In this document: one piece after another, positions 16,046-25,275 of the stretch
How the letters are laid out: each line of letters opens with the position of its first letter
How positions within the stretch are numbered: position 1 is the first letter of the stretch
NCBI GenBank assembly: GCA_028284675.1
Contig: JANQRI010000041.1
Coordinates: 1-64,000, forward strand
Length of the DNA: 64,000 nt
Direction: 5' to 3'
From: Gammaproteobacteria bacterium
GTDB lineage: Bacteria > Pseudomonadota > Gammaproteobacteria > HTCC5015
Made by a program: the position numbers and the translations under genes
Notes under the pieces: model-generated
Databases searched by the model: none
What the model was told of the DNA's origin: nothing
Seen by the model: only the letters and a program-made list of their open reading frames with translations

Positions 16046-17965
16046 ATGAGCGCAGAAGCAGCCGTTAAACAAGAATCCCATGAATTTCAGGCCGAAGTTT
16101 CACAATTACTTGACCTGATGATTCACTCTTTATATTCGAACAAGGAAATCTTTTTACGTGAACTGATTTCGAATGCGTCCGATGCCTGCGATAAATTACG
16201 TTTCGAGGCGCTGAAGGAAGAGTCCCTTTATCAGGGCGATGCAGAGCTGAAAATTGATATCAGCTACGATAAAGAGGCTCGTACAATTACGATTTCCGAT
16301 AACGGCATCGGGATGAGTAAAGATGAGGTGGTTGCCAATATCGGCACGATTGCCAAGTCCGGCACCCGGGAGTTTTTGCAGTCATTGACCGGTGATCAGG
16401 CTCAGGATACGCAGTTGATCGGGCAGTTTGGGGTCGGTTTTTATTCTTCATTTATAGTCGCGGACAGCGTCACGCTGATTACCCGCCGGGCCGGTTCGGA
16501 TGAGGCGGTTCGCTGGCAGTCCGAAGGTGCCGGCACATATACATTGGAATCTGTTGAACGTGAACGGCGTGGTACCGATGTGATTTTACATTTGCGTGAT
16601 GGTGAGGACGAATTTCTGGATGGCTGGCGTTTACGCAGTGTGATTCGAAAATACTCTGATCATATCTCGCTGCCGATCATGATGCTAAAGGAGCAACCGC
16701 CGACAGGTGGTGGTGAGGATGAAGAAAAGGAAGGCGATGAGCCGCCGCCGATTGAGTACGAGCAGGTAAATAATACAACCGCGTTATGGGCCCGGGCGAA
16801 AAAAGACATCAGTGATGAAGAATATAAAGAGTTTTATAAAGCGGTAGCGCCTGATTTTCAGGATCCATTGACCTGGACACATAATCGTGTGGAAGGTAAG
16901 CAGGAATATATTAATCTGCTGTATATTCCCGCACAGGCACCGTTCGATTTAATGGATCGCGATCATGCTCATGGCATCAAACTGTATGTGAAGCGTGTTT
17001 TTATTATGGATGACAGCGAAAAGCTGATGCCCAAGTATTTGCGCTTTGTGCGTGGTTTGGTGGACTCCAGTGATCTGCCGCTGAATGTATCCCGTGAAAT
17101 TTTGCAAAGCAATAAGTTGATTGACAGTATTCGTTCCGGCTCAGTGAAAAAAGTTTTGGGCCTGCTGGAAACAATGGCGAAAGACAAACCGGAGGATTAT
17201 AAAAAATTCTGGCAGGAATTCGGTACTGTGATGAAAGAGGGGCCGGCCGAAGATATGGCCAATCGTGAGCAGATTGCAAAGCTTTTCAGGTTTGCGTCAA
17301 CGCATGGTGAATCTGCAGAGCAGTCCGTGTCACTTGATGACTATATTAGTCGTATGAAAGATGGGCAGGAAAAAATTTACTATGTAACCGCAGACAGCTA
17401 TGCGGCGGCGAAAAACAGCCCGCACCTGGAAGTGTTTAATAAACAGGGTGTTGAAGTGCTGTTAATGTCAGATCGTGTTGATGAATGGATGATGCAATAT
17501 CTATCGGAGTACAGTGGTAAGAAATTTGCCTCTGTTGCGAAAGGCGATCTGGATCTGGGTGAGCTGGGCAGCGAAGAGGATAAAAAGCAGGCGGAGGAAG
17601 TTAAAGAAGCAGCCAAAGATATTGTCGAGCGTATTAAAAAGGCGCTGACCGATAAAGTGGAAGATGTCCGCGCATCGACCCGCTTGACTGACTCTCCGGC
17701 ATGTATTGTATTAAGTGAGTTTGATATGGCAATGCATATGCAGCGGCTAATGAAGCAGGCCGGTCATGATGTGCCCGGCCATAAGCCGGTGTTGGAAATC
17801 AATCCGGCGCATCCATTGGTGAAAAAGCTTGAGCAGGAGCAGGATGAGGACAGCTTTAAGCAATGGTCCGAGTTGCTGTACAATCAGGCAGTGCTCGCTG
17901 AAGGTGGTCAGCTTGAAGATCCGGCGGGTTTTGTGAAGCAGGTTAACAGCCTGTTGGTGAACTAA
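16046..17965 (+). CDS. htpG: Molecular chaperone HtpG (Hsp90)
   Basis: 639 residues, standard for bacterial Hsp90. The ATP-binding GHKL domain shows LISNASDACDKLR, DNGIGMS, GTIAKSG and GQFGVGFYS. The middle domain shows LYVKRVFI and the catalytic-arginine region, and the C-terminal dimerisation domain ends at about 637. A short acidic/glycine-rich insert (GGGEDEEKEGDEPPP) at about residues 220-235 sits in the linker between N and middle domains, longer than in E. coli and reminiscent of the charged linker of eukaryotic Hsp90. Good AGAGG ribosome site. Confidence 0.98.
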   Translation: MSAEAAVKQESHEFQAEVSQLLDLMIHSLYSNKEIFLRELISNASDACDKLRFEALKEESLYQGDAELKIDISYDKEARTITISDNGIGMSKDEVVANIGTIAKSGTREFLQSLTGDQAQDTQLIGQFGVGFYSSFIVADSVTLITRRAGSDEAVRWQSEGAGTYTLESVERERRGTDVILHLRDGEDEFLDGWRLRSVIRKYSDHISLPIMMLKEQPPTGGGEDEEKEGDEPPPIEYEQVNNTTALWARAKKDISDEEYKEFYKAVAPDFQDPLTWTHNRVEGKQEYINLLYIPAQAPFDLMDRDHAHGIKLYVKRVFIMDDSEKLMPKYLRFVRGLVDSSDLPLNVSREILQSNKLIDSIRSGSVKKVLGLLETMAKDKPEDYKKFWQEFGTVMKEGPAEDMANREQIAKLFRFASTHGESAEQSVSLDDYISRMKDGQEKIYYVTADSYAAAKNSPHLEVFNKQGVEVLLMSDRVDEWMMQYLSEYSGKKFASVAKGDLDLGELGSEEDKKQAEEVKEAAKDIVERIKKALTDKVEDVRASTRLTDSPACIVLSEFDMAMHMQRLMKQAGHDVPGHKPVLEINPAHPLVKKLEQEQDEDSFKQWSELLYNQAVLAEGGQLEDPAGFVKQVNSLLVN

Positions 17966-17999
17966 ATCGTTATTCGCCGCGGATTTAAAACAAACGAAT

Positions 18000-18034
18000 G
18001 CGGGTGAGCTTTCTGTTATTTGGGGCTCGCCCGC
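18000..18034 (+). terminator. GC-rich hairpin after htpG
   Basis: GCGGGTGAGC pairs with GCTCGCCCGC (one G-U pair), 15-base loop. It lies 35 bases after the htpG stop. No T run follows, so it may be a processing hairpin or weak terminator. Confidence 0.45.
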
Positions 18035-18227
18035 AGATTCACAGGGATTATGTGTAACGCACCGGTTATGCAGAGGTGGTGCCGGTTGCGAATTAAATTT
18101 TAAAATGGATTGAGTATGTGTGTACCTGATTTTGTCATCTCTTTGATGCTTCGTGCTTTGCTGTTTCTCCCTGCGCGTGGTTGCTTATACTTTTTACCCA
18201 AACAATACCAGCCAGCGGTTTTGACTC

Positions 18228-19223
18228 ATGAGTGCTAAGTCCTCGATATCCTCGGCTGCGATTATTGGTGCCGGTATGGCCGGTGTCAGTTGCGCGGTAG
18301 CATTGAAGGGCAGTGTGCCTGAGGTAAAAGTCTTTGAGAAATCCGCAGCTGCCGGTGGGCGAATGACCGCGCGGGTACGCGGGCAATACCGGTTTGAATG
18401 TGGGGCTCAGTATTTCACTGTGCGCAGCTCCGCGTTTCAAAAGCAGGTTGATCGTTGGCAACAGGAGTGGCTGGTCGATGAGTGGCCGGCGTGGATCGTC
18501 GATCTGAATAACGGTGATGCTTTAACCCGTGATGATCAGGTTGTCCGCTATGTTGGGCGGCCCCTGATGCACAGTAGTATAGAGGATATGGCTACTGCCT
18601 GTGATGTGCAATATAACACCCGGGTGGAGCGTGTTGAGCGTCAGTCGGATCGTTGGGTTTTATTTGATCAGGACGGTAATGGTTTGGGTGTTTATGATGC
18701 AGTCATTGTTGCGGTGCCGGCACCTCAGGCGGTGCCTTTGCTGGCCGCGACGCCCGGCCTTGCAGATACTGCAGCAGCAGTCAATATGACGCCCTGCTGG
18801 TCTGCGATGCTGGCGTATCCTGAATCTTTGCAGCTCGGTTTTGATGCGGCGTTTGTTGTTACACCGAAACTTTCCTGGATTGCGAGCAACGTGAATAAGC
18901 CTGATAGAGTCGATGCGGAATGCTGGGTATTACACGGTTCGCCGGAGTGGTCCGATTCTCACCTGGAGATGGACCCGGTTGAAGTTGTGGATGTGTTAAT
19001 GCGTGATATGGAGCAGGTCTGTGATACGGTATTGCCGCTGCCGGAGTACTCGGATGCCAAGCTTTGGCGTTATGCGCTGCCGGTCAATCCGCTAAATTCA
19101 GCATTTCTGTATGACGAAAACCTTAAAATAGGTGCTTGTGGGGACTGGTGTTATGCCGCTCGTGTTGAGGGTGCTTATTTGAGTGGTCTCAGCATGGCTG
19201 CAATGCTATTGCATCATGTCTGA
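18228..19223 (+). CDS. FAD/NAD(P)-dependent oxidoreductase, renalase/amine-oxidase-like
   Basis: 331 residues. The N-terminal dinucleotide-binding fold is AAIIGAGMAGVSCAVAL (GxGxxG) followed by the acidic strand end VFEKS and the GGRMTAR motif of flavin amine oxidases. The C-terminal end GACGDWCYAARVEGAYLSG is the second FAD contact seen in this superfamily. These renalase-like enzymes oxidise NAD(P)H isomers or amines, but the true substrate is not predictable. The last 8 bases overlap hslR. Confidence 0.85.
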   Translation: MSAKSSISSAAIIGAGMAGVSCAVALKGSVPEVKVFEKSAAAGGRMTARVRGQYRFECGAQYFTVRSSAFQKQVDRWQQEWLVDEWPAWIVDLNNGDALTRDDQVVRYVGRPLMHSSIEDMATACDVQYNTRVERVERQSDRWVLFDQDGNGLGVYDAVIVAVPAPQAVPLLAATPGLADTAAAVNMTPCWSAMLAYPESLQLGFDAAFVVTPKLSWIASNVNKPDRVDAECWVLHGSPEWSDSHLEMDPVEVVDVLMRDMEQVCDTVLPLPEYSDAKLWRYALPVNPLNSAFLYDENLKIGACGDWCYAARVEGAYLSGLSMAAMLLHHV

Positions 19224-19611
19224 AACCGGCTTGCCGGCTGTTCGCCTGGATAAATGGCTATGGGCCGCACGTTTCTTTAAAACCCGAAGTCAGGCGGCAA
19301 CAGCAGTCAGTGGTGGTAAGGTTCATTGCAATGGCGAGCGCAGCAAGCCCGGCAGGTTGATTAAGCCGGGAGATTGTCTGCGTATCCGAAAAGGCAGTGA
19401 GGAGACCACAGTGCTTGTTCAGCAGCTTGCTGAACGGCGTGTGTCGGCAAAACTTGCTCAGGCGCTTTATACAGAAACCGAGCAAAGCAAAGCTGCCCGC
19501 CTGTTACGGCAGCAGCAGCGAAAAGCACAGCTGTTATCAATGCCGGTTCCCCGGCAACGGCCGAATAAACGCGAACGCAGACAGCTGATTGAAGCCAAGT
19601 TGAATCGTTGA
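19216..19611 (+). CDS. hslR: Ribosome-associated heat shock protein Hsp15
   Basis: 131 residues from the ATG at 19216, which overlaps the end of the oxidoreductase gene. The S4 RNA-binding domain starts VRLDKWLWAARFFKTRSQA and continues to KPGRLIKPGD-LRIRKG; a basic tail ends PNKRERRQL. Hsp15 binds 50S subunits carrying stalled nascent tRNA and recycles them. A start further upstream (19183) would place unrelated residues in front of the S4 domain. Confidence 0.93.
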   Translation: MSETGLPAVRLDKWLWAARFFKTRSQAATAVSGGKVHCNGERSKPGRLIKPGDCLRIRKGSEETTVLVQQLAERRVSAKLAQALYTETEQSKAARLLRQQQRKAQLLSMPVPRQRPNKRERRQLIEAKLNR

Positions 19612-19875
19612 TGTCAGCCGCAGTTTTGGCTGTGGTATCTTTCATTTTCCGTGTATTTTCCATTGTTCTATCCTGGTGCGACTGGCGCACTATTTTACAT
19701 CGTGGGTCATTTAGGGCACACTAACGGGCGCTTAAAAATAGGTGGTAATCCTGATCAATGCTGATCCGCGGTTGCCGGAAATATTTGGGTTTGAAAAAGC
19801 CTGTTTTTGCAGGAAAATGCCGGACAGGGCCGTTCGGGGTTTATCTCAATAATAATCCGCAAAGGGGGAATATTG

Positions 19876-21072
19876 ATGGAAAATCTTGTATCGGGTAGCA
19901 ATACCCTGTTTATACTGCTGGGCGCCATTATGGTGCTTGCGATGCACTCTGGTTTTGCATTCCTTGAAGTTGGAACCGTCAGGCATAAAAATCAGGTTAA
20001 TGCGCTGGTAAAAATTATTTGCGATTTTGCCATATCGACAATTGCATATTTCTTTGTCGGATTTGCGGTCGCTTATGGGGTCGATTTTTTCTCCGGGGCG
20101 CAGCAGCTTTCGATTGATAACGGTTATGAGCTGGTCAAATTTTTCTTCCTGCTGACATTTGCCGCGGCGATTCCGGCGATTATTTCCGGTGGCATTGCCG
20201 AACGTGTTAGATTTTATCCGCAACTGTTTGCATCTTTAATCATTGTGGCTCTGGTTTATCCGTTTTTTGAAGGCATTACCTGGAATGGAAATTATGGTGT
20301 GCAAGCCTGGTTGGGTGAAACTTTTGGTGCTGAATTCCATGATTTTGCCGGATCTGTCGTTGTGCACGGTGTCGGCGGCTGGCTGGCGTTTGGCGCGGTG
20401 ATTATGCTGGGTGCCCGCAAAGGACGTTATAACCAGAAAGGTGAGATGGCCGCATTCGCGCCGTCTAATATACCGTTTTTGGCATTGGGTGCCTGGGTGC
20501 TAACAGTGGGCTGGTTTGGTTTTAATGTCATGTCGGCACAGACGGTTGATTCTATCAGCGGCTTGGTTGCAGTTAATTCTTTGATGGCGATGGTCGGCGG
20601 TATTCTTGCAGCACTGGTTTGTGGCAGGAACGACCCCGGGTTTATTCACAACGGGCCTCTTGCCGGTCTTGTCGCGATCTGTGCCGGCTCTGATCTGATG
20701 CATCCCCTGGGTGCGCTGGTAACCGGCCTGGTGGCAGGCGCATTATTTGTAATTACTTTCGATCTTGCACAGAAACGCTGGAAAATCGATGATGTGCTGG
20801 GAGTGTGGCCTTTGCATGGCTTGTGTGGTACCTGGGGTGGTATTGCTGCGGGGATATTTGGTATGGAAGCGCTTGGTGGTATGGGAGGAGTATCCTTTAT
20901 GTCGCAGCTGGTGGGTACATTGCTGGGTGTTGGTATCGCATTGGTCTCCGGTTTTGTGGTATACGGTTTAATTAAACAAATCGTAGGGCTGCGTTTATCG
21001 GAAGAGGATGAGTACCAGGGTGCTGATTTAAGTATTCATAAGATCAGCGCAAATCCCAAGTTTAGCGATTAA
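19876..21072 (+). CDS. amtB: Ammonium transporter
   Basis: 398 residues, about 11 membrane helices, trimeric Amt/MEP/Rh channel for ammonium uptake. The two pore histidines are in GSVVVHGVGGW and VWPLHGLCGTWGG; the family motif FALGAWVLTVGWFGFN-type segment is present (LGAWVLTVGWFGFN). The ATG at 19876 is chosen because GGGGGA lies 6 bases before it and the sequence after it begins directly at the first helix. No cleavable signal peptide as in E. coli AmtB, so the N terminus resembles the shorter Amt group. glnK follows 36 bases later, the standard PII-Amt pair. Confidence 0.97.
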   Translation: MENLVSGSNTLFILLGAIMVLAMHSGFAFLEVGTVRHKNQVNALVKIICDFAISTIAYFFVGFAVAYGVDFFSGAQQLSIDNGYELVKFFFLLTFAAAIPAIISGGIAERVRFYPQLFASLIIVALVYPFFEGITWNGNYGVQAWLGETFGAEFHDFAGSVVVHGVGGWLAFGAVIMLGARKGRYNQKGEMAAFAPSNIPFLALGAWVLTVGWFGFNVMSAQTVDSISGLVAVNSLMAMVGGILAALVCGRNDPGFIHNGPLAGLVAICAGSDLMHPLGALVTGLVAGALFVITFDLAQKRWKIDDVLGVWPLHGLCGTWGGIAAGIFGMEALGGMGGVSFMSQLVGTLLGVGIALVSGFVVYGLIKQIVGLRLSEEDEYQGADLSIHKISANPKFSD

Positions 21073-21083
21073 GTTTAGCGATT
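21058..21083 (+). repeat. Perfect 13-bp tandem duplication at the amtB stop
   Basis: AAGTTTAGCGATT occurs twice in direct succession. The first copy encodes the final residues and runs into the TAA stop; the second is untranslated. It looks like a replication slippage product. Confidence 0.85.
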
Positions 21084-21108
21084 AATATAAATTCGAGCAG
21101 GTGACGTG

Positions 21109-21447
21109 ATGAAAAAAATCGAAGCGATTATAAAGCCGTTTAAACTCGATGAAGTGCGGGATGCGCTTTCGGAAGCCGGAATAGCCGGGATGACCGTGGT
21201 GGATGTGCGCGGTTTTGGCCGGCAAAAAGGTCATACCGAAACCTACCGTGGTGCCGAGTATGTTGTGGACTTTCTACCCAAAATTAAAATAGAGCTGGTA
21301 GTATCGGACAATCTGGTCGATATTTGCCTGGAAAGAATACAAAATGCTGCGCAAACCGGCAAAATTGGTGACGGCAAGCTGTTTGTTACAAATGTGGAAA
21401 GAGTGGTTCGTATTCGCACAGGTGAAGAGAACGAAGACGCGTTATAA
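21109..21447 (+). CDS. glnK: Nitrogen regulatory protein P-II
   Basis: 112 residues. Starts MKKIEAIIKPFKLDEVRDAL; the T loop holds Tyr51 (GHTETYRGAEY), the uridylylation site. B- and C-loop motifs GDGKLFV and VRIRTGE are intact, so 2-oxoglutarate and ATP/ADP binding are expected. The ATG at 21109 is preferred to the overlapping GTG at 21106. Location directly after amtB suggests the GlnK role of blocking AmtB under ammonium excess, although GlnB is not excluded by sequence. Confidence 0.97.
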   Translation: MKKIEAIIKPFKLDEVRDALSEAGIAGMTVVDVRGFGRQKGHTETYRGAEYVVDFLPKIKIELVVSDNLVDICLERIQNAAQTGKIGDGKLFVTNVERVVRIRTGEENEDAL

Positions 21448-21472
21448 GTGATGGCGTTATCATTCATCTAAC

Positions 21473-21512
21473 GGTATCGGCCCGATAATGAAAAGCAGAT
21501 CGGGCTGATACC
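21473..21512 (+). terminator. Strong hairpin after glnK
   Basis: GGTATCGGCCCGAT pairs with ATCGGGCTGATACC over 14 bp (one G-U) with a 12-base loop. It starts 25 bases after the glnK stop. No T run follows; it may still end the amtB-glnK transcript. Confidence 0.5.
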
Positions 21513-21577
21513 GGGGTTGTATTCATCAAAAGCAATGTGCACACTCACGGTGTGTATGTATTTTCTATATTCAGGCT

Positions 21578-22504
21578 ATGTTACCGGTATTGATTCAGAT
21601 GGCCGTATTGATCGCCGGTGGGGCGGTTTGGCGTTATCTGAAACCCTCCGGGCTGGATCCTGATGTTGTTCGGCGGTCCTTAACTTCATTGGTCTATTAT
21701 TTATTGTTACCTGCATTGATTTTGCAGGTGATGTGGCGTGCACCGGTCGGTGTGGATTCACTGCGTATTGCATTCGTTGCAGCCAGTACAGTGCTGTTTG
21801 GCCTGACTGTCGCCGGACTGCTGTTGAAATTGTTTCCGGTACCACGGCCTTTGGCAGGCGCGGTATTATTGGCGGCCGGGTTTCCAAATGCGACATATTT
21901 AGGCCTGCCTGTATTAGAGGCCAGCTTTGGCCCTGCCGCACGCAGTATTGCGATTCAGTACGATTTGCTTGCGTGCACGCTGTTACTGATGACAGTGGGG
22001 GTTTATTTGGCAAAGCGGCTGGGTTCCGGATATTCGGCAGGCAGCGTCCGCTTGATGCTAATTGACTTGTTTAAAATACCACCGCTGTGGGCTATGCTGC
22101 TCGCATTGATCTTGAATTTTACCGGTTTGGAGCCGCCATCATTAATAGATAATATCCTTGGGTTGCTGGGTGCATGTGTTATACCGTTGATGCTGCTGTC
22201 TTTGGGAATGAGTCTCCGTTGGCAGACAATAGATATGCGGATGCGTATCTGGCTTTCTATTATTGCATTTATTCAGTTATTGTTATGCCCTGCTTTTGCG
22301 TGGTATTTAGGCAGTATGGCCGGTATGCGGGGTGAACTTTTTTGGGCAACGGTTATCGAAGCTGCGATGCCATGCATGGTTTTGGGTGTGGTCATTTGTG
22401 ACCGGTATCATCTGCATACACCTTTGTATGCCACAGCGGTAACCGTGACAACAATCGTAAGTCTTGTCAGCCTGCCTTTATGGCTGGCGTTTGCAGGAGT
22501 ATGA
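21578..22504 (+). CDS. AEC family permease (auxin efflux carrier-like)
   Basis: 308 residues, about 10 hydrophobic helices in two inverted bundles. The N-terminal half has YYLLLPALILQ and PNATYLGLPVLE, the conserved cross-over proline/asparagine region of AEC carriers; the C-terminal half has the matching ACVIPLMLLSLGMSL and MPCMVLGVV. Family members export or import organic acids and similar compounds; the substrate is not predictable here. Confidence 0.88.
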   Translation: MLPVLIQMAVLIAGGAVWRYLKPSGLDPDVVRRSLTSLVYYLLLPALILQVMWRAPVGVDSLRIAFVAASTVLFGLTVAGLLLKLFPVPRPLAGAVLLAAGFPNATYLGLPVLEASFGPAARSIAIQYDLLACTLLLMTVGVYLAKRLGSGYSAGSVRLMLIDLFKIPPLWAMLLALILNFTGLEPPSLIDNILGLLGACVIPLMLLSLGMSLRWQTIDMRMRIWLSIIAFIQLLLCPAFAWYLGSMAGMRGELFWATVIEAAMPCMVLGVVICDRYHLHTPLYATAVTVTTIVSLVSLPLWLAFAGV

Positions 22505-22579
22505 TTAGAATCGCAGAATATGATATTTAAATCCAAAAATAACACACTGTCTGATTCGTTGCCGGGAAGGGAAACGCCA

Positions 22580-23149
22580 ATGGCAGTGCCTGAAGTTCAT
22601 TATGTGAATGGAAATCGAATGCTCCCGCCTTTTCCTGAGGGAATGCGTTATGCAATGTTTGGTATGGGGTGTTTCTGGGGTGCGGAACGCCGATACTGGA
22701 TGCTGGAAGGTGTTTACAATACAGCCGTGGGTTATGCGGCGGGGACAACACCGAACCCTACTTATCAGGAAGTATGCAGCGGTTTAACCGGACATAATGA
22801 GGTGGTTAGAGTCATTTTTGATCCGCAGGTATTGCCATATCATGCGTTGCTGAAAGTTTTTTGGGAGTCGCATGACCCTACTCAGGGAATGCGTCAGGGT
22901 AATGATATTGGCACGCAGTATCGTTCAGGCATATATACTTATGACGATTTTCAGCATGAGCTTGCGAATAAATCATATGCAGCTTATCAGCAGAAATTGC
23001 TTGATAATGATTATCCGCCAGTAACGACAGAAGTGATAGATGCCCCTGAATTTTTTTATGCAGAGGAATATCATCAACAATATTTGGCGAAAAACCCTGG
23101 AGGTTATTGCGGGCTTGGCGGGACAGGGGTTTGCTATGACTCGCAGTAG
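22580..23149 (+). CDS. msrA: Peptide methionine-S-sulfoxide reductase
   Basis: 189 residues from the ATG at 22580, which has AAGGG 8 bases upstream; an ATG at 22520 would add 20 residues without a ribosome site. The catalytic Cys is in GMGCFWGAER (residue 31 from this start), with GTQYRSGIY and the C-terminal recycling cysteines in GGYCGLGGTGVCYD. Repairs oxidised methionine S-sulfoxide with thioredoxin. Its end is 2 bases from the stop of the convergent diguanylate cyclase gene. Confidence 0.95.
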   Translation: MAVPEVHYVNGNRMLPPFPEGMRYAMFGMGCFWGAERRYWMLEGVYNTAVGYAAGTTPNPTYQEVCSGLTGHNEVVRVIFDPQVLPYHALLKVFWESHDPTQGMRQGNDIGTQYRSGIYTYDDFQHELANKSYAAYQQKLLDNDYPPVTTEVIDAPEFFYAEEYHQQYLAKNPGGYCGLGGTGVCYDSQ

Positions 23150-23151
23150 GG

Positions 23152-24810
23152 TTAACGGCAATGAAACTGATTGCGCCCCTGGTGTTTGGCATCATACAGT
23201 GCTTTGTCCGCCCGTTCGAATACAGTTTCAATATCATCGTTGTCTTGAAAGCTGCTGATGCCGAATGACATTGTAATGTTTACAGCTTCTTTGTTGTGAT
23301 GAAAAGGGCAGGTGGCTACTGCTTCACACAGTTTCGCGGCTACTGATTCAGCCGCACTTTTGTCGCTGTTAGGTAATACAATTACAAATTCTTCGCCACC
23401 GTATCGTGCGACAAAATCACACACGCGCAGTGCGCGCCTGACAACCTGTGCTATTAGTTTAAGCACCTTGTCGCCGGCCTGGTGGCCATATTGATCGTTT
23501 ATTTTTTTGAAATAATCAATGTCGCCGACTATTAAGCTTAACGGTGCGCCGTAACGTTGCCAGCGCGCATATTCGGTTTGGATATAAGTTTCGTAGCTGG
23601 CCCGGTTGGGTATTTGGGTTAAGCTGTCGGTCGAAGCGGTTTGCACATGCGATTCAAGTTTTTCCTGAATCTGGTGGGATTGCGTTTCAATGTTTTCCAG
23701 GCGTTCATAAAGTTTTTGCATTTGCCCCTGCAGGGCTTTTTCATGCTCGGAATCATTTTGCTGGAATGTGTCGATTGCAGAAGTGATATTGTCGAGTTTT
23801 TGGTCAATCGATTGCTTGAGTTGTTCCAATGTGTTGCTGCTATGAACGGTATTATTGATTTCTGAAATGATGGCTGTTACAGATTCTTTTAGTGTTTTTT
23901 TGTTGCTAAGTTTTTGGTTTTGATACGATTGGGTTGATGATAATACCTGCTGTATTGTTTCAAGCTGGATATTGAGTTGTTTTAAAAAACTTTCAAACTC
24001 ACTTTGTTGTGTTTGGCCTGCAGCCAGTGACAGTTCGGTAATTTTTTGTAGTACCCCGGTTAGCTGTTCCAGAGAAAAATTACCATTAATAATGTTTTTG
24101 AGCTGCTTTACTGTATCTGTATATGATTCGGGAACTGTCAGTTTTTCCAGTAATGTTAAAAGTATTACGGTGGTTTCAGATGTGACATTCTTGATATCGG
24201 TTGCTGATGGTATTTCCTGCCACGCAATGGTTTTACTCTCAGGGGGTGGTGATAGATCAAGAGCATCGTTATTTATTTCATCATTCGTTGGGTCGTCTGT
24301 ATTTTCCTCTGAAGATTCGGTATGAATATAGGGCTGCAGGGATTTTTGCTGACAATCGGCGAAATCTTCAAGCAAACTTTTAAGGTCAAGTTTTCCTGTT
24401 TCATCTGAAAAAAGTAATTTATGAAGCTTGCGGAGTTTGCGTTTTAGTTTGTATGGGAGTTTTAATGCGAGCAGCTGTTCTACTGCCTGTCGCAAAATCT
24501 GTATAGACTGTTCCTGATTGCGGGTTTCCCGCTCAGCGGTTTGCTCCAGAACCTGTTCCAGCTCTTTTAATATAACAGGGATTTTGGGGTCCAGTGCACT
24601 ACGGCGTACAATGGCACGCAGGTTTGTGAGCTGTTCCTGCAGCTTAGGATTTATTTCACTGCCGATACGGCAGACACTGAGAATGCTTTGAGTTAGTATG
24701 GTTATCTTGTCACGCAGGCTTTTTTCCTGCTCTTCAAAATGGTCAAGGCTGTTGAAATACTTATCTTTCCATTTCGAGTCGGAGTGTATAGAGTTTGGTA
24801 CATCAACCAT
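23152..24810 (-). CDS. Diguanylate cyclase with long coiled-coil N terminus
   Basis: 552 residues, cytoplasmic, no membrane helices. The N-terminal ~380 residues are helical with heavy Gln/Glu/Leu heptads interrupted by an acidic Asp/Glu/Asn linker at about 160-185. The C-terminal GGDEF domain has GGEEF at 471-475 and an intact allosteric I-site R462-x-x-D465, so it should make c-di-GMP from two GTP and be product-inhibited. The long coiled coil probably controls dimerisation. It is monocistronic and convergent with msrA. Confidence 0.92.
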   Translation of the reverse strand: MVDVPNSIHSDSKWKDKYFNSLDHFEEQEKSLRDKITILTQSILSVCRIGSEINPKLQEQLTNLRAIVRRSALDPKIPVILKELEQVLEQTAERETRNQEQSIQILRQAVEQLLALKLPYKLKRKLRKLHKLLFSDETGKLDLKSLLEDFADCQQKSLQPYIHTESSEENTDDPTNDEINNDALDLSPPPESKTIAWQEIPSATDIKNVTSETTVILLTLLEKLTVPESYTDTVKQLKNIINGNFSLEQLTGVLQKITELSLAAGQTQQSEFESFLKQLNIQLETIQQVLSSTQSYQNQKLSNKKTLKESVTAIISEINNTVHSSNTLEQLKQSIDQKLDNITSAIDTFQQNDSEHEKALQGQMQKLYERLENIETQSHQIQEKLESHVQTASTDSLTQIPNRASYETYIQTEYARWQRYGAPLSLIVGDIDYFKKINDQYGHQAGDKVLKLIAQVVRRALRVCDFVARYGGEEFVIVLPNSDKSAAESVAAKLCEAVATCPFHHNKEAVNITMSFGISSFQDNDDIETVFERADKALYDAKHQGRNQFHCR

Positions 24811-24948
24811 AGCACAAAGTATATTGAGAGTTTTAGGTTCTACAGCTTATCGGCCGAATATAAGCGGACTTAAGTGTTGTGATTGATTTTAAAAATATTT
24901 GATCGGGATTCCAGTAACCAAGTGGTATTATGAGATAGGTTTCAGTTT

Positions 24949-25275
24949 ATGGTGAAGTATATGTTACGTAGATTCGGTATATTGCGATTAATATTGTTGA
25001 CTACGGCATTGGTTACTATCCTGCTGATGCCATTTGTGGATATTACTGCGGCTCCTTCGGGTTGGGGTTTGATCAGCTCCGCTGTTTTGCCGGCTTTGGC
25101 CCCTATGGTGGTGATGATTTTAATGCTGGATTTGATCATGTGTCAGGTGTTGAAACATGATGCTGACCCGCAGCGGAAACGGGATTTGAATGTGCTCAGT
25201 GTTTTGTACGCGGTATTAATTGTGGCTGTATTTTTTTCATGGGTGCCGATTTTTTTGAAAGCCACATACTTTTAG
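24949..25275 (+). CDS. Small inner-membrane protein, unknown
   Basis: 108 residues with three hydrophobic segments: about 13-30 (LILLTTALVTILLMPF), 40-63 (SAVLPALAPMVVMILMLDLI) and 84-102 (VLYAVLIVAVFFSWVP). Short basic loop HDADPQRKRD between the last two. No family recognised. The TAG stop codon is also the first three bases of the 290-bp inverted-repeat element that follows. ATG 24961 is an alternative start. Confidence 0.65.
   Translation: MVKYMLRRFGILRLILLTTALVTILLMPFVDITAAPSGWGLISSAVLPALAPMVVMILMLDLIMCQVLKHDADPQRKRDLNVLSVLYAVLIVAVFFSWVPIFLKATYF

Noticed and set aside
18135..18461. 108-codon minus-strand frame in the htpG-oxidoreductase gap
   Set aside because: Overlaps the FAD-binding start of the real gene and has no protein-like hydrophobic pattern.
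19676..19690. GTGCG-N5-CGCAC dyad upstream of amtB as a possible NtrC site
   Set aside because: It departs from the TGCACC-N5-GGTGCA form and no sigma-54 -24/-12 promoter (TGGCAC-N5-TTGCA) could be found near.
24926..24940. TGAGATAGGTTTCAG resembling the second end type
   Set aside because: Only 11 of 15 positions match and there is no partner end, so it is not listed as a repeat.
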